Of a stretch of DNA of 64,000 nucleotides, positions 39,656 to 50,960 are shown one piece after another. The DNA comes from Phaeosaccion multiseriatum (taxonomy: Eukaryota; Ochrophyta, other classes), in the NCBI GenBank assembly GCA_965112735.1, contig OZ218953.1:5208001-5272000 (forward strand), read 5' to 3'. Numbering within the stretch: position 1 is the first letter of the stretch; every line of letters begins with the position of its first letter. Both the position numbers and the translations under genes were made by a program. A model generated the notes under the pieces. The model was not told the origin of the DNA. It searched no databases and saw only the letters and a list, made by a program, of their open reading frames with translations.

Positions 39656-40129
39656 GTTGCGTGAGTGAGTGAGTAAGTGAGCACAAAGGGTTAAGAGTGC
39701 GAACAAGCAAAGAGAGGAGGTTTCTGTTCGCTGGTCGGAGGGAGGCCTCAGGCCTTGAGGCGAGGGTCTCAAGCGGAGGAGGCCAAGAACGGGCTGAAGG
39801 GTTGGACGAAAGACAACATGATGAGAATAATGGGCGAAGGGAAACGGAGCAACGTCTCGAAAGCCCTTGCCAGCAGGGCACCACTCAGTCATGAGTCCGT
39901 GCGTGTAAGTAAAAAATGTAATGTAAGCATACGTAAGGTGACGAAAGCCGAGAGTATGGATCGGTAGGCATCTCAAAGAGCTACACGAAGAGCTATAGCA
40001 ATTCTCCCAGCGTCATTTTGCTGCGTGTGTCCAAAAAACTTCATTTCAGGCGATTTGGGCGATTTTTTCCCACTTAGTTAAGTATGGCTCAACGGGCGGG
40101 CAGCTACTGCACAGTCAGTGTTGGTTCAA
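39656..40129. other. Convergent 3' region Vti1/ankyrin-U-box
   Basis: 474 bases, starting with a short GTGA run (39661-39680). No gene is supported here. Confidence 0.45.
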
Positions 40130-40802
40130 TCAAAACTGACTGGGCCGGCTCCCCACAGCTCCCAGCAGCCCGTTTCCGAAGGGAAAGGAAGACGAGGTCG
40201 AAAAGGCGGACGCATCGGTATCGGAGGAGGACGAGGTGGCGGCAGACGATCCCTCCCCAAGCTGCTGCTGCTGCTGTTGCAGAGAAGGGCCGAAGGAGTC
40301 TTCAATCAGCCCGTTGATAAAGTCCTCGTTCATCACACCACCACTGCCATCGCCTCCGCCATTGCTGTCGTCGCCCAACGCGCCGCTTCCCCCTCCCCCT
40401 CCCCCTCCGCCTCCACCTCCACTGTTCACGGCGCAGAGATCTCCAGGCGTCAGAAGTGCCCCCTTCTGCTGCTGCTGCTGTTGTTGTTGTTGCTGCTGTA
40501 TCAACAGCTGCTGCTGCTGATACGGCTCGTCCTGGAGGTGACGCATGTGATGTGCCCCGCCCCCCCCCGCGTGATGCAGAGAGCCCAAGCCGCCGCCCAA
40601 GCCGCTCCCCAGAGAGGCACGCCTCTCCCTCTCCCGCTGCCCTCCGCCTCCTCCTCCTCCTGCCGCGGATGACGAGGCTAGCGAGGAGTCGAGCAAGGAA
40701 AGGGCCTCCGGCGCTGCAGTCTCTGCCGACAGACCGGAAGAGAGCAAGCTGCCCATGAGCCCTCCTTGGCCTTGGTGCGATCGCTCGTCTTGCCTCAGGC
40801 TC

Positions 40803-40876
<74 letters not shown>

Positions 40877-41340
40877 TTGCTGCTGCTGGAAGTGGTTGGC
40901 CATTGTACTCCCTTGTTCCATAAGCGGGTTGTGAAGCTGCAGTGAGGGCACGCCCAGAGCACTCAAGCCCAAGCCATGCTGCTGCTGCTGAGAAGAAGAG
41001 GAAGGAGGAGTAGTAGCAGTAGTAGTAGTAGAAGAAGAAGAGGAAGAAGAAGAACCCTCAAGAGGCAGTGAGCTCATGCCCACTCCGCCCAGACCGACGC
41101 CCCCCCCCCCCAGCCCGGTGCTACCGAAACTTGAGCGAAGCCCCGGTGCTATGCTGTGTTGGTGCTGCTGCAGAGTGCGGCTCGGAGGTGAGTTCGTGCC
41201 AAAGAGAGACGCAGATTGTGAAGGGGTAAAACCGCCGCCCATTCCAGTAACCCGCTCCATTTCTGACACGACCAGTGTGGTACTTTGGTGCTGCTGCTGC
41301 TGCTGCTGCTGCTGCTGCAGTTGTTGGTGTTGTTGTTGTT

Positions 41341-41372
<32 letters not shown>

Positions 41373-41647
41373 CGTTGCTGACGCTTCTCTTGTTCCTGCT
41401 GCTTCTCTTGTTCTTCAAGCTTCTGCTCGAGCCTCTCTTGGTTGTCTTTCTGCCGCTGGATCTGCTGCATGAGCTCCGCCAGCTGCTGCTGCTGTTGCAA
41501 GAAATGCGCATTCATGTGGTGATCGGAGGAGGGCTGGGACTGGGCCTCTAGCTGAGCAACCTGGTCCTGCTTCTTCTGTTGCAATTGCTGCAGCTGCTGC
41601 TGTTGCTGCACTAGCTGCTGCTGCTGTTGCTGCAGTAGCTGCTGTTG

Positions 41648-41686
<39 letters not shown>

Positions 41687-44600
41687 GTGCTGCTGTCCTT
41701 GCCAGGCAGGGGTGGTCTGTGGGCTCCTCCCTTCACGCTGCTGCTGCTGCTGCTGCTGGGGCGGCGGCGGCGGCGGTTGAGCAGTCGCCGCCTTCGCCCA
41801 CGAACTCACTGGCTGTTGCTGCTGCTGTTGCTGCTGCTGCAGCTGATCCTTCGACGTCGCCGATGCACGGCCTGTAACAGTTTGCGCTGTTGGGATTTGG
41901 AGAGGTGACGGCTGCTGCTGCTGTGCCTTCGCCTTTGATGCTGCCACCGCCGCTGCGTGCGCCTCCAGGCCTGGAGGGGGCTTTCGAGCACCCGCCCAAC
42001 CCATTGGAAGAACAGGAGGGGGAGGAGGAGGAGGAGGAGGGGGGGGGGGGGGTGGAGGGGGAGGGGGAGGACCGGAAGCGGTTGAGGCAGCAGCCCCAGC
42101 CCCACCTCCTGCTGCTGTCCTTCCTCTCCCCCCTGCAGTTACAGGACCCGACATCGCTGCTGCTGATGGTGGTTGGCCCTCTCTCCTGGCAGCCACCTTG
42201 GCTGAGACTCCAGAGACTGCGTGTGGCCCCTTCTTCGACTCCGCCCGTGCCCGGGCAGCAGCTCCTCCTGCGGCTCCAGCTCCAGCAGACTCCAGAGGTA
42301 TTCCAAGGTAACGGTAAATAATTTTGTGAAGAGCAATGTTGGGAATGAGGGTGACAACGGCAGGTTGCTGACTGTTCGCTCGCTTCTGTGCAGGCAGGGG
42401 GAGGCCGGTGACGGGGCTCTCGCGCTTGGTCTTGAGCCAGTCCATGATGCTCCCTCTCTCGAAGGTGTGACCATCCGCAGTCAACACCGGGTCCATCATA
42501 ACGCTCTTGCTCAGGGGGCAGAGGAACTCTGGGGGCATTTTGGCCTCCCACTCCGCCTGCCGCTGCTGCATCTCCCGCATCTGCCTCAGCTGCCGAGCAT
42601 GCCTCTCCTCCTCCTGCGCGTTCTCGTACTCTCGCTCGCTCGCCCTCTGCTTCTCTCGATCGGTATCTCTCTCAGCGTTATTCGCCTCAAATATCTCACG
42701 CTGCTGCTGTCGACGCCTCAAGGCCTTATCAGACGGAGTACCGTCTGAGGAAGAAGGAGCCTCTGACCCCCCCCCCCCTCCTCCTCCTGTGGCTCCCGTC
42801 CTGCTGCTCATCGACGAGGACGAGGACGAGGACGACAACCTGCCACGCTGCGCCCCTCCTTTCTGCCCCCCTCCCCCCGCCATGCCTCTTCCTGAGCCCA
42901 CCACGAGGGCCTTCAGCTCCTCTGTCAATGTGTCCTCGTCATCATCGCTACTGCTGTCGGAGGATTCGGCAGCCCTCGCCGCAGCAAGCCGTTCCTCCTC
43001 CTTCTTCTCCTGCTTCTTCCTCCTCTTCTCTCCAGCTCTCCGACTCTCCTCTTCCACCTGTGCTGCTGCTGCTGCCGCCGCTTTGACTGCCGCGCGCTTC
43101 TCCTCTGCCTTGAGCTCCTGAGCCCTTCTAGCGTCGTCCAGGGCCCGTTTCTGATCATCCACCTCCTTTTGCTCCTTGAGAGACTGCTCCTTGGACGCCT
43201 TCCTCAGTGCGAGTTTGGCGTCTCTGGCCTCCTGCAAGGCCTTTTCCTGAGGAGTTCCAAGTGAACATAGAGAGAGAAATTAGAGGATTCCAGTATGAGG
43301 CCGATGAGGAAAAAACGAAAGGAGCAAACAGAGGGTGGGAAGGAAAGGACGCCCGGAAACTTCCTTCTCCCCTCCTCCTGATCGGCAGAGAAAATCAACA
43401 CAACAAAGCACAACACGCAACCAACCAACCAACCACCCAAGCAAAAGCACCCAACCACCGTGACCGGGTGCCAACCAGCTCACCTCCGACTCCTTCTTGG
43501 CGCGGAGCTTGGCCTTCTGAGCTGCTCTCTTCTTTGCGGCCTTGCTGGGGCCGCTCTTGACTGCATCCTTGTCGGCCTGCGACTGCTCCTCACATTCAAG
43601 CTCGTGCAGAAGGTCCTCCGCCGCCTGACGGGCAGTCACCTCGGCCAGCACTGCTCGCCGCGTAGTGTGGTGTGGGTTCGTGTGCGTAGGTGTGTGTGGG
43701 TGTGTGCATGTGGGTGATGAGTGAGTGAAGTGGGTATAATGGAGGGATGAAGAGGGAGTGGGGCACGACAAGGCAGAAGCAGCGGCACTCACCTACTCAC
43801 TCACTCACTCACACACACACACACAACACACACACACACACTCGGTACTCACATGGAACGTCTCTGATGAATTCCGACTTGGCCCTGGCCAAATCCAGCA
43901 AGGCCTCGCCATCCCCGTCGACAGTGTCTAGAGTCGCCCCTGCCTCCGTCAACACAATCGCGCTGAAGGCCTGCTCCGCCACTATGGCCGCATGGAGGGG
44001 CGTCAGGCCCTTGCCATCGCGTGCGTCCATATCGGCGCCTGCATCCATCAGCACCGTGCACACAGGCGCATGCCCTGCTGCTGCAGCAATGTGCAGAGGC
44101 GTCACACCCACGTCCTCTGTGTGTGCCCCCACGTCTGCCCCGGCTGCGAGTAACACTTTAGCCACCTCCGCCTGCCCGTAGCGGGCCGCAACGTGGAGGG
44201 TTGTGCCAGACTGCATTCCCGGACTTGTGCCGCGAGCCTTGCACATAGGGTCATCAATCTGATTTGGTCCATCTACCTTTGAGCCTGCTGTGATGAGGGC
44301 CTGCACCACCTCCGATTGGCCCTCCCTCACAGCCCAGGAGAGGGCACTCCAACCATCCTCGTCCCCTGCTTCCAGCGACGCCCCAGCCTGCAGACAAGAG
44401 ACCAAAGGTCAGCACGTGAGTGTATGTGGTGGGGAAGAGAGAGTTCCATTGTAAAGGGCCGGGGGGGGGGGAGGCGAACAGGAATGAGAGTAAAGGGGGG
44501 CTGGGGGCTGGGGAATAATCTGAAATACTGTATGAGCCTGCACCCTGGCAGCTGACACGTGTCTGACACGTGTGGCTCACCTGAATCATCGCAACAGCTC

Positions 44601-45773
44601 CGTCCACCTGTCCTGCAAGGGCCGCCCAGTGCAGAGGTGTTGCCCCCTTGTTATCCACCACGTCCACCTTAGCCCTGGCCTTGACCAGCGTCTCAATCAC
44701 CTCGCCAAAGCCCCCCTGTGCGGCGTGGTGCAGAGCTGAGCCGCCGCTGTCGTCCCGCATGTTAATGTCACACTTGCAGCTACACAGAGTCTGCACGGCC
44801 AGCAAGTGTCCGTTGGCAGCGGCCAGGTGCAGTGCCGTCATGCCGTCCGACTTGTGCGAGTCAACATGCAGGCCTGCCTTGAGCAGGATGCGAATCACCT
44901 CTGAGCTGCCGCCTGTCGCCGCCCAGTGGAGGTTGTTACGTCCGTCTATAGTTTTGCTGTTCAGCTGGTATTTTGAGCGGCGACGTGGGGAGGGGGGTGC
45001 CAAAACGGGGTGAGAGGGCGGCAGCAGTAGAACAGGGTAGAAGCGCAGGAAGAGATTGGTGCCTTGGGTGGGCGTGTAAAAATACATGAGCTTACCTTCG
45101 CTCCGCCCTCTAACAGAGTCAGGCATGTCTTTCCAAAGCCCCCTGTGGCTGCAAGGTTGAGCGGCGTGCACTCTTCCCTCCCTACGGCGTCTACGATGGC
45201 GCCAGCCTCTAGCAGAGTCTTGCAAGCAGGCCCGTTGCCTCGACTGGCCGCGTGGTGCAGACAAGACTGCCTGTGATTGTCTCTACACTCAACATCGGCA
45301 CCCCTGTTCAAAAGCAACTTGATTACGTCCACGTTTCCCCCCTGCGCAGCCTTATGCAGTGGTGTCAACCCGTCGATATTGACGGAGGAGACATTCGCCC
45401 CCCCATCCACCAACACCTTGGCCGCATTCAGCTTCCCACGAGAGGAAGCGCGATGAAGAGGCGTAGACTGGTCCCAAGACCTCGCCTCGAGCTGGGCCCC
45501 TGCCTCAATCAACACCTTCATGATCTCATCATGGCCCTCGGCGGCGGCAGTGTGAAGCGGAGTGAACCGCATGGCGTCTCGCTCATTGACATTCACGCCG
45601 TTCTTGCCATTGTTCTTGCCGTCTCCTCCTGCGCCTCCTGCAGTCCCTTTGCCCCCCGAGTGTGTGAGCAATCGGCTCTCCAAACTACGCAGAAGCCCGC
45701 CCTTAACCCCCTTGCTACTATAGGACTGGCTCTCCCTCCCCGCCCCCGCTCCACCACCCTCCGGCGTCGTCAT
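40130..45773 (-). CDS. Ankyrin-repeat / U-box E3 ubiquitin ligase-like protein with poly-Gln tail
   Basis: Exons 45773-45096, 44964-44581, 44387-43853, 43650-43484 and 43246-40130 give about 1626 residues. About 12 ankyrin repeats fill residues 65-440 (for example TPLHTAAAEGHDEIMKVLI, TPLHKAAQGGNVDVIKLLL). A long Lys/Glu/Arg-rich helical stretch follows, then a U-box at PPEFLCPLSKSVMMDPVLTA with ERGSIMDWLK and NIALHKII. The U-box is a RING-like E2-binding fold without zinc ligands. The last about 700 residues are rich in Gln, Ser, Gly and Pro, with pure poly-Gln runs. Ankyrin plus U-box suggests an E3 or co-chaperone ligase with a target-binding array; substrates are unknown. The ATG at 45773 is the first in frame, but a good acceptor at about 45840 suggests a 5' exon upstream. 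The exon 4 acceptor could also be 43653. Confidence 0.83.
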
Positions 45774-46334
45774 TTGAAAATCCGCGCTCGCCACCGCGTC
45801 CAGAGGCCCACAAGCGTCTTCGTCTACCTCCCCCTGGCCTAGAGGAGAGGGAAGAAGAAACGGCGAAGCCCTGCAGCGCAATTCACAGAGAAAGCCGTGT
45901 AAGGTCAATGTCTCCCCCTCCTTGGAAGCGGACTTCAAAAACACATCAGGGGGACACCACCTGGTCCTGCAACAAGCACGTCTTGTCCAGCGGTCTCCTC
46001 TTTCCTCTCGTACCTCCTGGCTGCGTTCACTTTCCTTTTCGCCCTTTCCACCCCCTACTATAGAGGGAAAGGGGGGGGTTGGGGGAAGGTTTGGGACCGA
46101 TTACCCCCCGGGGGGGGGGAGTACCCTGGGGGGGACGGCTTTCCATAATAAAAAAATCGAGGTCTAAAGATCGGCCCCAGACTGGCCTAGAAGCCTATAA
46201 AGTCTCCCCCCTAGGCCTAGAACCGCCGGCCTAGGGAGAAAAAATGGCCGGCCTAGAGCATAGGCTTCTAGGCCAGTCTGGGGCCGATAAAAACTCTGTC
46301 TACAACTGTAAAAGCTTCCACAATCAACAATCAA
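45774..46334. other. Intergenic region ankyrin-U-box/PGAM
   Basis: Contains the probable 5' leader or first exon of the ankyrin gene (polypyrimidine acceptor near 45841-45860 on the minus strand), several G/C homopolymers (46066-46135), and the inverted repeat at 46170-46288. Confidence 0.5.
46170..46288. repeat. Perfect 29-bp inverted repeat with 61-base centre
   Basis: Arms at 46170-46198 (ATCGGCCCCAGACTGGCCTA and on) and 46260-46288 are exact reverse complements. The centre holds a second small hairpin, CCCTAGGC / GCCTAGGG. It sits 47 bases past the PGAM stop (minus strand). Confidence 0.93.
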
Positions 46335-46967
46335 TTATGAGTTATTTCGTCCACCGGCACCCTCATCCCCGTCACAAGAGGGTGTCGCAGCAGTGAGCCA
46401 CTTGTCCTCGCCGGCAGCATCCACCCTCGCCTCCTCCCCCCCCCTCACACCAGCCCCCGCCCCCGGCCCCCGCTGGCTCAACATCCACTGAGAGGCCTTG
46501 AGCTTGCCCAGGCGACTCTCAATGTCGTCGTTGTCGTCGTCGTCAGGTATGAAGCATTCCTCTGCGGTGGCGTCCGCGTCTTCGTACCACTGACTCCCAC
46601 CACAGTGTTGCGTTTGGCGCTCCCAATCCTTGATCCATGAGGACAAGGGCGGGTCGGGCAACAGAAGGTCGTCAAGGTACACACAACGCGTGCCCGTCTG
46701 GCTCCGCTGTCCACACGGCTCGCTGTTGGCGTCCAATCTGTACATGAAGGGCCGTCCCGTGGGTATCTGTCGGATGGATGGACGGATGGATGAATTGCGT
46801 TGGAATCGCATTGCATCGGGGTCGCAGGGAAGGAGAAGAGCCAAGCCAAACTCTTTCACATTCTCAAGGGGCGAACTACACACACATGCCGCAGCAAAAA
46901 GGGGAGGACAAGACAAGAGGGGGTGGGTGGGGTACATGTCCATGTCCCACAAATACATACAGACAGG

Positions 46968-47049
<82 letters not shown>

Positions 47050-48412
47050 TACGTACATATATAATACATACATACCTTGACGTCTTTGATGCTCTCCCCG
47101 TCCACGCCGTCCAGCTCTCGGATCAAGGCCCGAAGCGTGTTGGCGTGCCCCACCACCAGCACGTTCTTGCCCGCTCGGACGTCCGGCAGTATCTCGTCCT
47201 CCCAGTAGCTCAGCACCCGCTTGGCCGTGTCGTCCAGACTCTCGCTGTCGGGAATGTCCACGTGCCTATACCGAGGGTCTCTGTGCAGCAGTCTGTAGTG
47301 CGGGTGCCCCTCCCCCATTGGTGGTGGTCTCGAGCAGGCCCCTCGCCGAATCTCCGAAATCTGTGGGCCCATTTCAGTCAGTGCCCGTGCCTGCCGTGTT
47401 GTGTAGGGAGAGAGATGAGCGCAAGGGATACATACATACATACATACATACATACATACATACATACATACATACATACATACATACATACATGTGTTTT
47501 GTAGAAGGGGAAAAGTCAGTGAGTAGGAAAGGTCGAAAGCAAAGCAGCACAGCAGCACAGCAGCACATCAGCCTGCCCACGCAAAGAATTCACACGCAAG
47601 CCTGCACCCTCCTCCAAAGCTCTCTTTGCTGTTGCTGTCTCTATTCAGTGTAGGGACGCACACACCTTATTCATGCCCTGCAAGCTCCCATAGTGCCGCT
47701 CGTTCAGCTTCCACGACGTCTTAATGGGGACGTAGGGTTGGCCACAGCCCTCTAGCACGCGGTGCAGCGACGTCCCCGCCCTCGACAGCACGCTCGTGTG
47801 GGCCACATCAATGCCAAACCCACTCATGGCCAGCAACTTGCCCGCCTCCAGAGCCTCCCGCTCCCCTGCCTCCGTCAGCGGGACGTCTGCCCACCCCGTA
47901 AACATATTCTTGCTGTTGAAAGTACTGAGCCCGTGGCGTAGAAACACCACCTGGCTCACTGCGGTCTTTGTTCGGCTCCCAGGCCTCGCCCTCTTGCCCA
48001 CCTTGCTACCACTGCTGCTGCTGGTGGTACTGCTCTTGTGCCGCACCTGTCTTTGCTGATGGCGCCCTTCTGCTGGGGGCGGGGTGAAGGGTTTGGTCGC
48101 CGTCGGTGGTCGCACCAAGGTGGAAACCGACATGCGCTGCTCTGTACGCGTTCCTCGACACGGGCAAGATGACTGCGCCTGAGGCCCGAAGGCTCTTCCG
48201 CGGCTCCTGCTGCTGCCACTGCCACTGCCACTACTACTTAACGCTGCTGCTGCGCCCCTCACACTACTACGCCCTCCTCTCGGGAGACGCAGGGAAGTGG
48301 CGAAGGCCCAAACGGGCGTGACATGTAGCATTAGGACTGCGTACAGCAGCGCTACCACCGTCAGGGCGCGCGACGCAGGCGAAGCAACAGCAGAGTGGAC
48401 TGCAGAACACAT
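46335..48412 (-). CDS. PGAM: Plastid-targeted 2,3-bisphosphoglycerate-dependent phosphoglycerate mutase
   Basis: Exons 48412-47666, 47390-47076 and 46766-46335 give 497 residues. Residues 15-37 are a hydrophobic signal core ending PVWA/FATSLRLPRG, a Phe-led transit start typical of complex plastids; a Ser/Arg-rich stretch follows. The enzyme starts at about residue 150: VVFLRHGLSTFNSKNMFTGW, HTSVLSRAGTSL, LNERHYGSLQGMNK and VLVVGHANTLRALI with the second catalytic His. It interconverts 3- and 2-phosphoglycerate. The usual RHGES or RHGQS is RHGLS here. The C-terminal 100 residues are acidic, then Gly-rich, and extend past the normal end. Introns carry (GACA)n and (ATAC)n. Confidence 0.9.
46965..47049 (+). 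repeat. (GACA)n array in PGAM intron 2
   Basis: About 20 perfect GACA units, the same unit as the arrays at 10828 and 52419. Confidence 0.96.
47428..47492 (+). repeat. (ATAC)n array in PGAM intron 1
   Basis: About 16 perfect CATA units. Confidence 0.96.
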
Positions 48413-48989
48413 CAGGCGTCACGCTGCTGCTGCTACTGCTGCTGCTTCCCCTTCTGCCTTGTACTTCTCTTTTTCTCTCCCACTCTCTCTCTCTCTTGCA
48501 GAACCTTCTCTCCCTCCCCAACAGGGCTCCTGCTACTCCTACTGCTGCTGCTGCTGGTTGTGCCTTGTCTTAATACTTCGGTGAAGACGTCGTTGATCTG
48601 TAGAGTCTTGTGGTGAACCGCTATCGTGCCTTCGCTGCTCGCTTAATTTAACCACCACATGGTCCCGGACCCGTGGCCAAAGCCACAAAACCGCATACAT
48701 CATCATCGAAGGCCATTTGTGACCGAAGGCCTCCGGATGCCTCTCGAGTTTGAACACCCTTCCCCTAACACCCAGCAAGAGCAGCAGCAGCTTTGCGCCA
48801 CCGGAGCAGCTAGCAGCAGCAGCAGTAACAGCAGCAGAAAAGGACCAGAAGGTTCAGGAGCACTGCATCTTCTCCATATTCACCCGCTGTTCCTCCTCCA
48901 TCCCACTCCTCTCTTTTCACTTGGACCCAACTGCCACCTCGGCTTGTCTCTCCTCACTACAGCGCAAGCGTAGCAGCGCGGGAAAGGCC
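48413..48989. promoter_or_regulatory. Divergent intergenic region PGAM/AT-hook gene
   Basis: 577 bases between start codons. A possible acceptor (CTCACTACAG, 48952-48961) hints that the plus-strand gene has an upstream leader exon. A CTG-rich patch lies at 48421-48450. Confidence 0.45.
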
Positions 48990-50216
48990 ATGGCTGGCGG
49001 TGGGTCCATCACCGCGGTAGGAGGTACGCCAGGGAAGGTTAAGACAGCCCGCTGGGAGGTGACCAGAATCGAAGGAGGCGAAGAGGACGAGAAGGACGAG
49101 GAGAGGACTTACGAGGAGCTGGAGGGGACATCTGTGGTGACACCGGTACCGCCAAGGGCCGGAAAGAAACAGGGGAGACCCGCCAAGTCAACAAAGTCAA
49201 AAGCTGCTGCAGGCGCGCGAGCGGCAACAGGAGAGGCAGGGAAAGGCACGAAACCTGCATCAGCAAAGAGGGGGGAGGAGAAGCGTAGGGATGGAACACA
49301 AGCTGAAGGGGTGGCGGCACCACCGCCAGGAGCAGCAGGACCAGTAAAGTCGACAGGAAAGAAGCGAGGAAGGAAGCCAAACGCAGCAACAGCGCTGGCA
49401 GCCGCTGATGAAGCCGGCCCCGAGACTAACACTAGAAAGAAGAGGGCCGCCCATGCGCACCAGCCGCTACCTTCGTTTCCAGAGAGTACATTCACGCCCA
49501 GTAAGCTCGTGACCAGCCTGGCTGGGCTGGTGCGAGAGGTGGGTATACACCAGCTCAAGACTCTGGAGCATGCATATGGAGGAGACACAAGCTGCCGGAA
49601 GAGCATCGAGACTATGAGGAAGATAGCCAAGGAGCTGGAAGCCTTTACCAGCCAAATGGACCAAGAAAAGGACACGTACGGTGCTCCCGTGGTACTGGAC
49701 CTTGAGGACGCTCGTGCCGAGCTTGACATTGTCAAGGGGTACCTTGACACGTTCGAGCAGGAGGAGAAGCAGTGGAAGAGGCAGCAGACGTTGCTGGAGG
49801 AGCGGATACGGAAGAGCCAGAGCACCCGCGAGGAGAGTCGACAGCAGCAGCAACAGCAGCAGCAAGACCTAGACAATAGACAAGGGGGGGTAGCGTCAAT
49901 TGCCGGGGCACAGGCGCTACAAGAAAGAGCAGTGGCGGGGGGGAAGGGGATGGGCAGCAGCAGCATAGAGACAAATTCGTCGTCATCGGACGCAGCCGTG
50001 GATAAGGTGGGTGCCGTCGTTGGGAGTCTCACCAAGCACACCAAAGACATTCGCCAGCGACTGGGAAAGTGCGAGAAGATCTTGGCCGCGGCCAACGAGA
50101 GCAAGGGCGCGCTCCACGACGCCTTTCAGAATTGGAAGTTTAGAGAGTATCCGAATGTCAAGAACCCCAGGAACGCCATCCGGGACATTGCGAGGGCAGG
50201 CAGCAGCAGGGCGTAG
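48990..50216 (+). CDS. AT-hook, coiled-coil protein of unknown function
   Basis: Single exon, 408 residues from the first in-frame ATG; the open frame continues upstream but without ATG. Two AT-hook-like cores are seen, KKQGRPAKS (about residue 53) and GKKRGRKPN (about residue 125), in a Lys/Ala/Gly-rich disordered N-terminal half. The C-terminal half has ordered helices (TSLAGLVREVGIHQLKTLEH; RARAELDIVKGYLDTFEQEE with minor offset; a Gln run; IRQRLGKCEKILAAANESKG). It looks like a nuclear, DNA-associated protein. I do not recognise the helical domain. No introns were detected, unlike most neighbours. Confidence 0.65.
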   Translation: MAGGGSITAVGGTPGKVKTARWEVTRIEGGEEDEKDEERTYEELEGTSVVTPVPPRAGKKQGRPAKSTKSKAAAGARAATGEAGKGTKPASAKRGEEKRRDGTQAEGVAAPPPGAAGPVKSTGKKRGRKPNAATALAAADEAGPETNTRKKRAAHAHQPLPSFPESTFTPSKLVTSLAGLVREVGIHQLKTLEHAYGGDTSCRKSIETMRKIAKELEAFTSQMDQEKDTYGAPVVLDLEDARAELDIVKGYLDTFEQEEKQWKRQQTLLEERIRKSQSTREESRQQQQQQQQDLDNRQGGVASIAGAQALQERAVAGGKGMGSSSIETNSSSSDAAVDKVGAVVGSLTKHTKDIRQRLGKCEKILAAANESKGALHDAFQNWKFREYPNVKNPRNAIRDIARAGSSRA

Positions 50217-50700
50217 AGTAAGTAGGGCGTCTGTGAGTGTGGTGTGTGTGTGTGTGTGTGCCCGTGCGCGTTGGGCCGACCAGCGCGGTCGGAACTGTGC
50301 TTCTATGGGTGGTCGGTCTGCCCTTACTTATGCTGGTGCTGTCGATGGGTACACGCTCTTAGAGGTACCATAGAGGATGTCTTTGTCTGTCGCTTGCTTG
50401 CAGTCAGCGGACAGCAGCAAAAAAAAAAAAAATGTACCATTTTTCTTCACCAGAAAGGACCTCTTGGGTTACAGGAAGGGCTTCCTTGAGCCCAATCCCG
50501 ACTGAGCCCCACGACAGGTGTCCAGAAAGTGTCGATGTCGATGAGGAGGGGGGAATTATACGAGGCAAGGGTACGGATGATGAGGAAAGAAGAGAGAGAG
50601 AGATGCCCAAAAAACTGGAACTCATTTCCACATTTTGTCCTCAATCCTCCCCTGCCTCCCCTCCCCCTGCCGCCTTTCTTCTTCGTGTCATTCTCTCCCA
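50217..50700 (+). other. Intergenic region AT-hook/PAM68
   Basis: 484 bases between same-strand genes. A (GT)n patch at 50239-50260 and an A13 run at 50420-50432. No gene is supported here. Confidence 0.45.
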
Positions 50701-50929
50701 ATGAGACCCGCCTTGCCTTTGCTGCTAGTGGGGGGCCTGCTCTCGGCAAAGCCGGCCGTATCTTTCCTCGCTCCCTCTGCAGCCGTTCGCAATCCTTTGG
50801 GGCGCAGAGATGGATGTGCGAGCTGTGGCACCAACCGGATGATGAAGACGCAGTGTGCTATGGGGAAGGGCTTTGGAGAGGCGCCGCCGCCGTCCTCGAA
50901 GAATTCGAAGGGTAAGAAGCAGAAGCAGC

Positions 50930-50960
<31 letters not shown>

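Noticed and set aside
48750-48989. 80-codon N-terminal extension of the AT-hook protein
   Set aside because: It lacks an ATG (it begins at TTG) and contains a pyrimidine-rich hydrophobic stretch ending in an acceptor-like CTACAG, so it looks like leader or intron.
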